NCBI GenBank assembly: GCA_017998575.1
Contig: JAGOCV010000162.1
Location: 1 to 8,834, forward strand
Length of the DNA: 8,834 nt
Source of the DNA: Burkholderiaceae bacterium
Lineage (GTDB): Bacteria > Pseudomonadota > Gammaproteobacteria > Burkholderiales > Burkholderiaceae
Reading direction: 5' to 3'
Positions 1-5,783 of the stretch are shown here, piece after piece. Within the stretch, counting starts at the first letter, position 1, and each line of letters begins with the position of its first letter. The position numbers were made by a program, and so were the translations under genes. Below the pieces are notes generated by a model, which saw nothing but the letters and a program-made list of their open reading frames with translations, was not told the DNA's origin and ran no database searches.

Positions 1-277
1 CCGACAGGCAGGCCGCGCCGTGCCCGGCGTAGCTCTGGGCGATGTCGGCCGGCTCGAAGTCGGCGCGCAGCACGCCCTTCGAAGGGCTGGCCTTCTTGAC
101 CTCGGCGATCACGGCAGCGCGGCCGGCCGCGATCTTCGCGCGCAACGCGCCCTCGAAGTCGCGCGTGAGCACGCGGCTCTCGGCATCGGCACGCATGGCC
201 TCCAGCGACACGCGCTTTTTCGCGGCGGCGATTTCTTCATGCTTGACCGCGACGATCTGGTTCAGGATGTCCGACAT
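1..277 (-). CDS. trpC: Indole-3-glycerol phosphate synthase, N-terminal part (cut by window edge)
   Basis: TrpC closes and decarboxylates carboxyphenylamino-deoxyribulose phosphate to indole-3-glycerol phosphate, in the cytoplasm. Only the first 92 codons are in the window; the rest of this (beta/alpha)8-barrel enzyme, normally about 260 residues, lies beyond base 1. The protein begins [20 protein letters not shown]. It contains the family hallmark [12 protein letters not shown] at about residues 61-72, which carries the first catalytic and substrate-binding lysines of the barrel, followed by the usual DFxPxxIAxxYxxxGAA-type stretch. The ATG at 277 lies 5 nt after the trpD stop. A GAGGG Shine-Dalgarno sequence sits inside the last trpD codons. 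It is the last visible gene of the trpE-G-(exporter)-D-C unit and must be co-transcribed with trpD. No fused trpF can be judged from this fragment. Identification is secure from the motif and the operon position. Confidence 0.96.
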   Translation of the reverse strand, partial: MSDILNQIVAVKHEEIAAAKKRVSLEAMRADAESRVLTRDFEGALRAKIAAGRAAVIAEVKKASPSKGVLRADFEPADIAQSYAGHGAACLS

Positions 278-282
278 GGCGT

Positions 283-1314
283 TCAGCCCTCGAGCGATTG
301 GGTGATGGCGACGAAGCGCGACAGCCGCTCGCGCGCCGCGCCACTGGACAGTGCCGTGCGCGCACGTGCGATGCCGTCGGCGATGGACGGCGCGACGTTG
401 GCCGCGTAGAGCGCCGCGCCGGCATTGAGCAGCACGATGTCGCGCGCCGGCCCGGCCTCGTCGTTCAGCACGCCGCGCAGGATGCCCGCCGACTGCTCGG
501 CCGTCTCGACCTTGAGCGCGCGGCTGCTGGCCATGGGCAGGCCGAAGTCCTCGGGATGGATTTCGTATTCGGTGATCTCGCCGTCCTTGAGCTCGCCCAC
601 GAGCGTGGAAGCACCCAGGCTGATCTCATCCATGCCGTCGCGGCCATAGACCACGAGCGCATGCTGAGCACCCAGGCGCTGCAGCGCACGCACCTGGATG
701 CCCACCAGGTCGGCGTGGAACACGCCCATCAGCGTGTTGGGCGCGCTGGCCGGATTGGTCAGCGGACCCAGGATGTTGAAGATGGTGCGCACACCCAGTT
801 CCTTGCGGATGGGCGCGACGTTCTTCATCGCCGGATGGTGGTTGGGCGCGAACATGAAGCCCAGGCCCACCTCGTCGATGCAGCGCGCGATCGCCTCGGG
901 GCCGAGGTTGATGTTGGCGCCCAGCGCTTCCAGCACGTCGGCGCTGCCGGACTTGCTCGACACGCTGCGGCCGCCGTGCTTGGCGGTGCGCGCGCCCGCG
1001 GCGGCGGCCACGAACATCGCGCAGGTGGAGATGTTGAAGGTGTGCGATCCGTCACCGCCCGTGCCGACGATGTCGACCAGGTGCGCCGCGTCGGCCACCT
1101 GCACGCGGGTGGAGAACTCGCGCATCACCTGCGCGGCGGCGGTGATCTCGCCGATGGTTTCCTTCTTGACGCGCAGGCCGGTGATGAGGGCGGCGGTCAT
1201 CACGGGCGAGAGCTCGCCGCTCATGATGCGGCGGACGATGTCGAGCATCTCGTCGTGGAAGATCTCGCGGTGCTCGATGGTGCGTTGCAGGGCTTCCTGC
1301 GGCGTGATGGGCAT
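283..1314 (-). CDS. trpD: Anthranilate phosphoribosyltransferase
   Basis: TrpD transfers the phosphoribosyl group of PRPP to anthranilate, giving phosphoribosylanthranilate, the second step of tryptophan synthesis. The 343-residue length is normal for a stand-alone TrpD, so it is not fused to TrpG. Visible motifs: an N-terminal helical region ending near residue 70; the PRPP-binding glycine loop [14 protein letters not shown] (84-97); [15 protein letters not shown] (112-126); the anthranilate-contact arginine in PIRKELG (Arg170); NILGPLTNP (180-188); and the Mg-binding acidic pair in GRDGMDE (Asp229-Glu230). All key residues are present. The ATG is preceded by an AGGAG Shine-Dalgarno sequence with 5-nt spacing, right after the TAA of the exporter gene, so trpD has its own good ribosome site despite the inserted gene. 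Its stop lies 5 nt before trpC. Very secure call. Confidence 0.98.
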   Translation of the reverse strand: MPITPQEALQRTIEHREIFHDEMLDIVRRIMSGELSPVMTAALITGLRVKKETIGEITAAAQVMREFSTRVQVADAAHLVDIVGTGGDGSHTFNISTCAMFVAAAAGARTAKHGGRSVSSKSGSADVLEALGANINLGPEAIARCIDEVGLGFMFAPNHHPAMKNVAPIRKELGVRTIFNILGPLTNPASAPNTLMGVFHADLVGIQVRALQRLGAQHALVVYGRDGMDEISLGASTLVGELKDGEITEYEIHPEDFGLPMASSRALKVETAEQSAGILRGVLNDEAGPARDIVLLNAGAALYAANVAPSIADGIARARTALSSGAARERLSRFVAITQSLEG

Positions 1315-1326
1315 GCAGTCTCCTCG

Positions 1327-2010
1327 TTACGGGAATCGGCGTGGCACGGCCACGGCGGGATTGTCGGCCAGCGCCAGCCGCGCGGCGAAGCCGATGAACA
1401 GCAGACCGGCGGCGCGCTCGATCCAGTGCATGCCGGGCACGACGCCGATGCGATGGCCGCCCGCGCGCCGCACCAGCCACGACGCGCCCAACGCCCAGCC
1501 CAGGCAAACGGGCAGCGAGTTCGCCGTGAACAGCAGGCCCAGCAGGAAGAACGCCAGCAGCGGATGCTCGGCACCTGGCGCGATGAACTGCGGCAGGAAG
1601 GCCAGGAAGAACAGCGCCACCTTGGGGTTGAGCGCGTTGGTGAGGAAGCCGCGCGCGAAGGCCGTGCGCCAGCTGCCGGCGGTGCCTGCCGCATCGGCCG
1701 GTGCAGCCGCATCCAGCGGCTGCGGCCGGGCCATCAGCATGCGGATGCCGGTCCAGGCCAGATAGGCCGCGCCCACCCACTTGAGAACGGTGAAGGCCGT
1801 GGACGACGCGGCGATCAGCGCGCTCACGCCCAGCGTGGCCGCGAAGATGTGCACGAAGCACCCCGATATCACGCCCAGCGCCGCCGCCACGCCCCGGCGC
1901 GCGCCGTCCCGCAACGCATGCGTGACGATGCACAGCACGTCGGGGCCGGGCGTGACGTTGAGGATCCAGCCGGCGACGATGAACACCAGCAGGTGTTGCG
2001 CGTCGGGCAT
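1327..2010 (-). CDS. LysE/RhtB-family amino-acid exporter inside the trp operon
   Basis: This is a 227-residue inner-membrane protein of the LysE/RhtB translocator family, whose members export amino acids or derivatives; the substrate here is unknown. Family marks are NVTPGPD (18-24) in the first membrane helix, and GFLTNALNPKVALFFLAFLP (121-140), the conserved fourth-segment signature. Hydrophobic segments lie at about 5-27, 42-62, 66-92, 119-142, 150-178 and 197-214, which fits the usual six-helix topology. The ATG shares one base with the trpG stop (TGATG), and only a weak GGAA precedes it, so translation is probably coupled to trpG. The 12-nt gap to trpD holds the trpD ribosome site. Location inside the operon suggests export of a tryptophan-pathway or related compound, but this is inference from position only. 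I recall similar placements in related Comamonadaceae but cannot check that here. Confidence 0.93.
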   Translation of the reverse strand: MPDAQHLLVFIVAGWILNVTPGPDVLCIVTHALRDGARRGVAAALGVISGCFVHIFAATLGVSALIAASSTAFTVLKWVGAAYLAWTGIRMLMARPQPLDAAAPADAAGTAGSWRTAFARGFLTNALNPKVALFFLAFLPQFIAPGAEHPLLAFFLLGLLFTANSLPVCLGWALGASWLVRRAGGHRIGVVPGMHWIERAAGLLFIGFAARLALADNPAVAVPRRFP

Positions 2011-2582
2011 CAGCGCTGTTCCAGGAAGTTGCGCAGCATCGCGTGGCCGTGTTCGGTGAGGATGGACTCGGGGTGGAACTGCACGCCCTGCACGGGCAGC
2101 TCGCGGTGGCGCACGCCCATGATCTCGCCGTCGTCGGTGCGCGCGGTCACCACCAGCTCGGCCGGGCAGCTTTCGCGCTCGATCGCCAGCGAGTGGTAGC
2201 GGTTGACCGTGAACTGCGCGGGCAGATCGGCGAACACGCCTTCCTGCGTGGTGGTGATCACGCTGGTCTTGCCGTGCATCAGCTGCTGCGCACGCACGAT
2301 GGTGCCGCCGAAGGCCGCGCCGATGCTCTGGTGGCCCAGGCATACGCCCAGCACCGGCAGCTTGCCCGCGAAATGGCGGATGGCCTCGACCGAGATGCCG
2401 GCCTCGGCCGGCGAGCACGGGCCGGGCGAGATCACCAGCAGGTCGGGCCGGCGCTCGGCCACGCCCGCCACGGTGATCTCGTCGTTGCGGTGCACCTCCA
2501 CCTCCACGCCCAGCTCACCGAAGTACTGGACGATGTTGTAGGTGAAGCTGTCGTAGTTGTCGATCATCAAAAGCTTGGTCAT
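2010..2582 (-). CDS. trpG: Anthranilate synthase component II, glutamine amidotransferase
   Basis: TrpG hydrolyses glutamine and passes ammonia to TrpE for anthranilate formation. The 190-residue class I amidotransferase is full length and unfused. It shows the opening [11 protein letters not shown] (6-16), the oxyanion loop SPGPCSP (52-58), the nucleophile elbow GVCLGHQ with Cys81, HGK (103-105), RYHSL (128-132), and the His170/Glu172 pair in QFHPES, so the catalytic triad is complete. In several bacteria one TrpG serves both anthranilate and 4-aminobenzoate synthases; no pabB is in the window, and whether this copy is shared is unknown. The ATG lies 3 nt after the trpE stop, with a GGAG ribosome site at 6-nt spacing that overlaps the end of trpE. 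Its stop overlaps the exporter start by one base. Both junctions imply tight stoichiometric expression with trpE. Confidence 0.98.
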   Translation of the reverse strand: MTKLLMIDNYDSFTYNIVQYFGELGVEVEVHRNDEITVAGVAERRPDLLVISPGPCSPAEAGISVEAIRHFAGKLPVLGVCLGHQSIGAAFGGTIVRAQQLMHGKTSVITTTQEGVFADLPAQFTVNRYHSLAIERESCPAELVVTARTDDGEIMGVRHRELPVQGVQFHPESILTEHGHAMLRNFLEQR

Positions 2583-2585
2583 CGC

Positions 2586-4085
2586 TCACTCCAGCCCTTC
2601 TTCGACAAGTTCCGACGCCCGCAGCAGCGCACGCGCCTTGGCTTCGGTTTCCTTCCATTCCAGCTCGGGCACCGAATCGGCCACCACGCCGGCCGCGGCC
2701 TGCACGTAGAGCGTCTGGTCCTTGATGACGCCGGTGCGGATGGCGATGGCCACGTCCATGTCGCCGGCGAAGCTCAGATAACCGCAGGCGCCGCCGTAGA
2801 GGCCGCGCTTGGTGGGTTCGAGCTGATCGATGAGTTCCATGGCATGCACCTTGGGCGCGCCGGTGAGCGTGCCAGCCGGAAAGGTGGCGCGCAGCACGTC
2901 GAGGCTGGTCATGCCGTCTTGCAGGATGCCCTCGACGTTGCTCACGATGTGCATCACGTGGCTGTAGCGCTCCACCGCGAAAGCCTCGGTTACCTTGACG
3001 GAGCCGGTCTTGGCGATGCGGCCGATGTCGTTGCGCGCGAGGTCGATCAGCATCACGTGCTCGGCGCGCTCCTTCGGATCGCTCACCAATTCCAGCTCGG
3101 CGGCCTTGTCGGCCTCGGGCGTGGCCTGGCGCGGACGCGTGCCCGCGAGCGGGCGGATGGTGATCTTCTGGCCTTCGGGCACCTGCTCCTGCCGCACCAG
3201 GATCTCGGGCGACGCGCCCACCACATGGAAGTCGCCGAAGTGGTAGTAGTACATGTAGGGCGACGGATTGAGCGAACGCAGCGCGCGGTAGAGCGACAGC
3301 GGGCTCTCGGTGTAGCGCTTGCGGATGCGCTGGCCCACCTGCACCTGCATGAAGTCGCCGGCGGCGATCAGTTCCTTGGCGCGCTCGACGGCCGCGATGT
3401 AGTCGGCCTTGGCGAAATCGCGCTCGGCCGGATAGGCCTGGCTGGCCTTGAGTTGCGGCGCGCTCACGGAGTACTTGAGCTTGTCCTTGAGGTCGCGCAG
3501 GCGCTTCTTGGCATTGGAGAACGCTTCGGGCTGCGCCGGGTCGGCATAGACGATGAGGTAGAGCTTGCCCGAGAGGTTGTCGATGACAGCCAGCTCTTCG
3601 CACTGCAGCAGCAGGATGTCGGGGCAGCCCAGCGTGTCCGGAGGGCACGTGGCTTCGAGCTTCTTCTCGATGTAGCGCACGGCGTCGTAGCCGAAGTAGC
3701 CGGCCAGCCCGCCGCAAAAGCGCGGCAGGCCGGGCCGCAGCGCCACCTTGAAGCGCTTCTGGTATTGGGCGATGAAATCGAGCGGGTTGCCCTGCGCGGT
3801 CTCGATCACCTGGCCGTCGCGGACGACCTCGGTGCGGGCCGCATCGCCGAAGCCGCTGGCGCGCAACAGCGTGCGCGCCGGCAGTCCGATGAAGCTGTAG
3901 CGGCCGAAGCGCTCGCCGCCCACCACGGATTCGAGCAGGAAGCTGTGGCGTCCGCCGTCCTGCGAATGGGCGAGCTTGAGGTAGAGCGAGAGCGGGGTTT
4001 CGAGGTCGGCGAAGGCCTCGGCGATGAGGGGTATGCGGTTGTAGCCGGCGTCGCGCAGGCTCTTGAATTCCAGTTCGGTGATCAC
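2586..4085 (-). CDS. trpE: Anthranilate synthase component I (GTG start)
   Basis: TrpE converts chorismate and ammonia to anthranilate, the committed and normally feedback-inhibited step. It has 499 residues, the usual length. The N-terminal domain carries the tryptophan-binding LLES (50-53) followed by GERFGRYSF; the second allosteric element NPSPYMYYY is at 273-281. The chorismate-binding domain shows GASPEILVR (290-298), IRPLAGTRPR (310-319), ERAEHVMLIDLARND (339-353), FPAGTLTGAPK (402-412) and GGACGYLSFAGDMDVA (431-446). All active-site and allosteric motifs look intact, so feedback inhibition by tryptophan is expected. The start is GTG at 4085: a TGA closes the frame at about 4131, no ATG lies between, and GGAGG stands 9 nt before the GTG. 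An attenuator-like leader precedes it. It is the first enzyme gene of the operon. Confidence 0.98.
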   Translation of the reverse strand: MITELEFKSLRDAGYNRIPLIAEAFADLETPLSLYLKLAHSQDGGRHSFLLESVVGGERFGRYSFIGLPARTLLRASGFGDAARTEVVRDGQVIETAQGNPLDFIAQYQKRFKVALRPGLPRFCGGLAGYFGYDAVRYIEKKLEATCPPDTLGCPDILLLQCEELAVIDNLSGKLYLIVYADPAQPEAFSNAKKRLRDLKDKLKYSVSAPQLKASQAYPAERDFAKADYIAAVERAKELIAAGDFMQVQVGQRIRKRYTESPLSLYRALRSLNPSPYMYYYHFGDFHVVGASPEILVRQEQVPEGQKITIRPLAGTRPRQATPEADKAAELELVSDPKERAEHVMLIDLARNDIGRIAKTGSVKVTEAFAVERYSHVMHIVSNVEGILQDGMTSLDVLRATFPAGTLTGAPKVHAMELIDQLEPTKRGLYGGACGYLSFAGDMDVAIAIRTGVIKDQTLYVQAAAGVVADSVPELEWKETEAKARALLRASELVEEGLE

Positions 4086-4090
4086 GGGGC

Positions 4091-4146
4091 GGGCCCTCCG
4101 GAGCCCGGGCCGCGAGGGGCGGCCAGTTCATTCCATCGATGGCCGC
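4091..4146 (-). promoter_or_regulatory. trpE translation-start region with self-complementary segments around the ribosome site
   Basis: The trpE Shine-Dalgarno GGAGG (4099-4095) lies inside the palindrome CUCCGGAG and is flanked by GGGC (4106-4103) and GCCC (4094-4091). Upstream, CCCUC (4118-4114) is complementary to GAGGG (4098-4094), so it could act as an anti-Shine-Dalgarno. A GGCCGC block (4124-4119) can pair either with GCGGCC upstream (4146-4141) or with GCGGCC downstream (4113-4108). In the second case CCCUC becomes a hairpin loop. These pairings are seen directly. That they control trpE translation is inference, and such complementarity is common by chance in very GC-rich DNA. Confidence 0.35.
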
Positions 4147-4167
4147 GCGCGGGGGCGGGCCGGGGGT

Positions 4168-4231
4168 GCACGGGCAGGCCGGCAGGCGCCGGCGGCCGTG
4201 CGTTCAGATGCGCACGAACTCAGGCTTGCGC
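4168..4231 (-). promoter_or_regulatory. Candidate tryptophan attenuator: mutually exclusive RNA hairpins
   Basis: Four segments follow the Trp codons in the leader RNA. Segment 1, GCGCA (4231-4227), begins at the last base of the second Trp codon and can pair with segment 2, UGCGC (4214-4210). Segment 2, as CGUGCG (4216-4211), pairs perfectly with segment 3, CGCACG (4202-4197), across an 8-nt loop. Segment 3, as GCACGG (4201-4196), pairs perfectly with segment 4, CCGUGC (4173-4168). The last hairpin encloses an inner stem GCCGGC/GCCGGC (4193-4188 with 4183-4178, loop GCCU). This is the 1:2, 2:3, 3:4 logic of classical attenuation: a ribosome stalled at the Trp codons would free segment 2 and favour 2:3 over 3:4. 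Oddities are the absent U-tract after segment 4, and that segment 3 starts only two bases after the leader stop, so a terminating ribosome would briefly cover it too. Confidence 0.6.
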
Positions 4232-4287
4232 CAGGGCCAGGCTCCCCGGTCGCTGCGACCTGTGATGACAGTGCGGTGAACGAACAT
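4204..4287 (-). CDS. trpL: trp operon leader peptide (27 aa, Trp-Pro-Trp)
   Basis: This short ORF ahead of trpE encodes 27 residues, beginning MFVHRT and ending RGAWPWRKPEFVRI. Tryptophans are at positions 17 and 19, in the codon run TGG-CCC-TGG (4239-4231). Two Trp codons within three, in a short peptide just before trpE, is the mark of a ribosome-mediated attenuator. The peptide itself is expected to have no enzyme role; translation speed senses charged tRNA-Trp. The stop is 118 nt before the trpE GTG. No Shine-Dalgarno precedes the ATG (the upstream bases are GCCCGCC), while an extended -10 box ends 8 nt before it, so the message may start at or next to the AUG. Sinorhizobium meliloti trpL is a known leaderless parallel. 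Alternating hairpins follow. The same reading frame extends upstream to an ATG near 4428, but that would lie before the promoter. Confidence 0.75.
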   Translation of the reverse strand: MFVHRTVITGRSDRGAWPWRKPEFVRI

Positions 4288-4303
4288 GGCGGGCAGTGTA
4301 GCA
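4287..4303 (-). promoter_or_regulatory. Candidate trp operon promoter with extended -10
   Basis: On the minus strand TGC (4303-4301) directly precedes TACACT (4300-4295), giving an extended -10 with four of six consensus bases in the hexamer. The best -35 candidate is the poor TTCCCG (4324-4319) with an 18-nt spacer, which fits an extended -10 promoter that leans less on the -35. The expected transcription start, 7-8 nt downstream of the hexamer, falls at about 4288-4287, that is, on the trpL ATG. No repressor operator was recognised. Confidence 0.5.
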
Positions 4304-4331
4304 AATGGCCGCGACGGGCGGGAAACCCCGA

Positions 4332-4360
4332 TGGGCACGAGCGTGAGGCACCGTGAGAAT
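4332..4360 (+). promoter_or_regulatory. Weak candidate promoter for the chalcone-isomerase-like gene
   Basis: TGGGCA (4332-4337) and GAGAAT (4355-4360) are separated by 17 nt, and each matches four of six sigma-70 consensus bases. They stand 41 nt before the ATG at 4402, in the divergent gap shared with the trp promoter. In GC-rich DNA such partial matches are frequent, so this is only the best candidate seen. The rest of the gap (4361-4401) holds a GAGGA ribosome site and nothing else recognisable. Confidence 0.2.
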
Positions 4361-4401
4361 CGCGCGCCACCCATCCCGCCCCTCATCGAGGACACCCACC
4401 C

Positions 4402-5013
4402 ATGCCGCCCGCCGCCCTGCTCCGCCATGCCTGTGCCACGCTCGCCGTTGCGCTGCTGTCCATGTCACCCGTCCAGGCACAGGCCCCGGCCGCTCCCGTG
4501 GTGGTGGACGGCGTGAAGTTCGAGCCGACGGCCACCGTGCAGGGCACGCCGCTCGCGCTCAACGGTGCGGGTACGCGCTACAAGGCTGTGTTCAAGGTGT
4601 ACGCGATGGCGTTGTACGTGCCCAAGGCGGCCGGCACGGTCGACGAGATAGCCGCGCAACCTGGTCCCAAGCGCATCGTCGTCACCATGCTGCGCGACAT
4701 CGATGCCAACGAACTCGGTCGCCTGTTCACGCGCGGCGTGGAAGACAACACGCCGCGCCAGGAGCTTTCGCGGCTGATCCCCGGGCTGCTGCGCATGGGC
4801 GAGATGTTCGCGCAGCAGAAACGCCTGAACGCGGGCGACACCTTCAGCGTCGACTGGATACCGGGCACAGGCGCGGTGGTGACCGTGCGCGGCCGCGTGC
4901 AGGGCGAGCCTTTCCGCGAGCCCGAGTTCTTCAATGCCCTGCTGCGCATCTGGCTGGGGCCGCAGCCGGCCGACTGGCGACTGAAGGAACTGCTGCTGGG
5001 CAAGCCCGCCTGA
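4402..5013 (+). CDS. Secreted chalcone-isomerase-like domain protein
   Basis: The 203-residue protein starts with a clear Sec signal peptide: a short basic N-region (Arg8, His9), the hydrophobic run ACATLAVALLSM, and a likely AQA cleavage site after residue 28. The mature part resembles the bacterial chalcone isomerase-like family: DGVKFEPTATVQGTPLALNG (36-55), then YKAVFKVYAMALYVP (60-74), the mixed region with DANELGRLFTRGVEDN (101-116), a polar GDTFSVDWIPGTG strand pair (145-157), and the closing FFNALLRIWLG (176-186). Bacterial members are periplasmic proteins of unknown role; there is no reason to assume flavonoid chemistry, and the fold is shared with fatty-acid-binding relatives. A GAGGA ribosome site about 10 nt upstream supports this ATG. 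It diverges from trpL and converges on gph with a 14-nt gap, so it is probably transcribed alone. Confidence 0.85.
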   Translation: MPPAALLRHACATLAVALLSMSPVQAQAPAAPVVVDGVKFEPTATVQGTPLALNGAGTRYKAVFKVYAMALYVPKAAGTVDEIAAQPGPKRIVVTMLRDIDANELGRLFTRGVEDNTPRQELSRLIPGLLRMGEMFAQQKRLNAGDTFSVDWIPGTGAVVTVRGRVQGEPFREPEFFNALLRIWLGPQPADWRLKELLLGKPA

Positions 5014-5027
5014 GCGTTGCGCGCGCC

Positions 5028-5705
5028 TCAGCTCGCGACAAGTTCGGCCAGCGAATCGATCCAGGCGTCGGCATCCACGCCACGCACCGGCTCGCCGTGG
5101 TTGTAGCCATAGGTCACGAGTACGACCCGGCACCCCGCGCCCCGCGCTGCACGCGCGTCGTTGCTCGAATCGCCCACCACCAACGTGCGGGCTGGCGCCG
5201 AGCCCAGCGCCTCGCAGGTACGCAGCACCGGCAGCGGATCGGGCTTCTTGCGCTCGAACGAATCGCCGCCGAACACGTGCGAGAACACCGCCTCGATGCC
5301 CTTGGCCGCCAGCAATGCACGCGCATAGGCCACGGGCTTGTTGGTCAGGCAAGCCAGCGGCAGACCGCGCGAGCGCAGGCCGGTCAGCCCGTCGGCCACG
5401 CCAGGGTAGAGCGCCGAGTGCTGCCCGTTGATATGGCCGTAGTGCGCCTGGTAAGCCTCGTAGGCTTCGGCGTATAGCGCCGTCGCCCGGCAAGCGTCGA
5501 CCACGTGGCCGAGCGCGCTGCGCACCAGGTGCTCCGAGCCGTTGCCGACGAAGTGCGCCAGCGATTCGCGCGGCAGGGGCGGCAGGGCCAGTTGCGCCAG
5601 CATGGCGCCGATGGCGGCGTCGAAATCGCCCATGGTGTCGACCATCGTGCCGTCGAGATCGAGGATGACGGCGTCGAAGCGGCCGGGTTCCAGAGGAATC
5701 TGCAT
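5028..5705 (-). CDS. gph: HAD-superfamily phosphatase, phosphoglycolate phosphatase type
   Basis: Gph-type enzymes dephosphorylate 2-phosphoglycolate, a by-product of DNA end repair and of oxygenase side reactions. The 225-residue cytoplasmic protein has all HAD motifs: motif I DLDGTMVDT (16-24, nucleophile Asp16 and acid/base Asp18), motif II LTNKP (120-124), motif III in FERKKPDP (150-157), and motif IV GDSSND (178-183). The helical cap lies at about 25-90 and includes FVGNGSEHLVRSALG. Length and cap fit Gph better than the smaller beta-phosphoglucomutases, but exact substrate choice within this family is hard to tell from sequence. In many Burkholderiales gph sits beside ubiG; it does not here. 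I chose the ATG at 5705, 10 residues before the conserved FDAVILDLDGT. No Shine-Dalgarno precedes it, and a CATAAT box lies only 6 nt upstream, so the mRNA may be leaderless. Confidence 0.88.
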   Translation of the reverse strand: MQIPLEPGRFDAVILDLDGTMVDTMGDFDAAIGAMLAQLALPPLPRESLAHFVGNGSEHLVRSALGHVVDACRATALYAEAYEAYQAHYGHINGQHSALYPGVADGLTGLRSRGLPLACLTNKPVAYARALLAAKGIEAVFSHVFGGDSFERKKPDPLPVLRTCEALGSAPARTLVVGDSSNDARAARGAGCRVVLVTYGYNHGEPVRGVDADAWIDSLAELVAS

Positions 5706-5711
5706 CGACCG

Positions 5712-5717
5712 ATTATG
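5712..5717 (-). promoter_or_regulatory. Candidate -10 box for gph
   Basis: CATAAT on the minus strand matches five of six -10 consensus bases and ends 6 nt before the gph ATG. No convincing -35 hexamer lies 16-19 nt upstream. If it is used, transcription would begin on or beside the start codon. It sits in the 78-bp divergent gap between gph and the DUF1304 gene. For the plus-strand genes I see only a weak TACGAT (5733-5738) in that gap. Confidence 0.3.
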
Positions 5718-5783
5718 GTGGCCGCGCCGCAGTACGATGCCGCCTGCGCGTGGCGCCGCCGCGCCGTTGAAAGGCCCGCTCCA

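Noticed and set aside
298..2199. A 633-codon plus-strand open frame opposite trpD and the exporter.
   Set aside because: Antisense shadow caused by scarce stop codons at high GC. The translation is rich in Arg, His, Gly and Gln with no motif.
2515..4131. A 538-codon minus-strand frame overlapping trpE, starting at an ATG 46 nt before the trpE GTG.
   Set aside because: It is out of frame with trpE and has an arginine-rich, unstructured translation. The GTG has the proper ribosome site and the intact TrpE frame.
4248..4260. Hairpin GGUCG-CAG-CGACC inside the trpL coding region as the attenuator pause hairpin.
   Set aside because: It lies upstream of the Trp codons and would be unfolded by the translating ribosome. 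It does not take part in the exclusive pairings, so it was left out of the model.
2043..4265. A 740-codon plus-strand open frame antisense to trpG and trpE.
   Set aside because: It mirrors the codon structure of real genes in GC-rich DNA, has a low-complexity His/Arg/Gly/Ala-rich translation and no recognisable domain. The opposite strand encodes unmistakable TrpE and TrpG.
4204..4428. A longer version of the leader ORF starting at an ATG at 4428.
   Set aside because: The extension runs through the predicted promoter and has no family resemblance. Only the last 27 codons show leader-peptide features.
5010..5031. Inverted repeat CTGAG/CTCAG spanning the convergent stops of the CHI-like gene and gph as a bidirectional terminator.
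   Set aside because: Only 5 bp with a 12-nt loop and no U-tract on either strand. The repeat largely reflects the two facing TGA codons.
5768..5773. TTGAAA as a -35 box for the DUF1304 operon.
   Set aside because: It matches five of six bases, but a -10 at the right spacing would fall inside the coding region, and the spot contains the AAAGG ribosome site.
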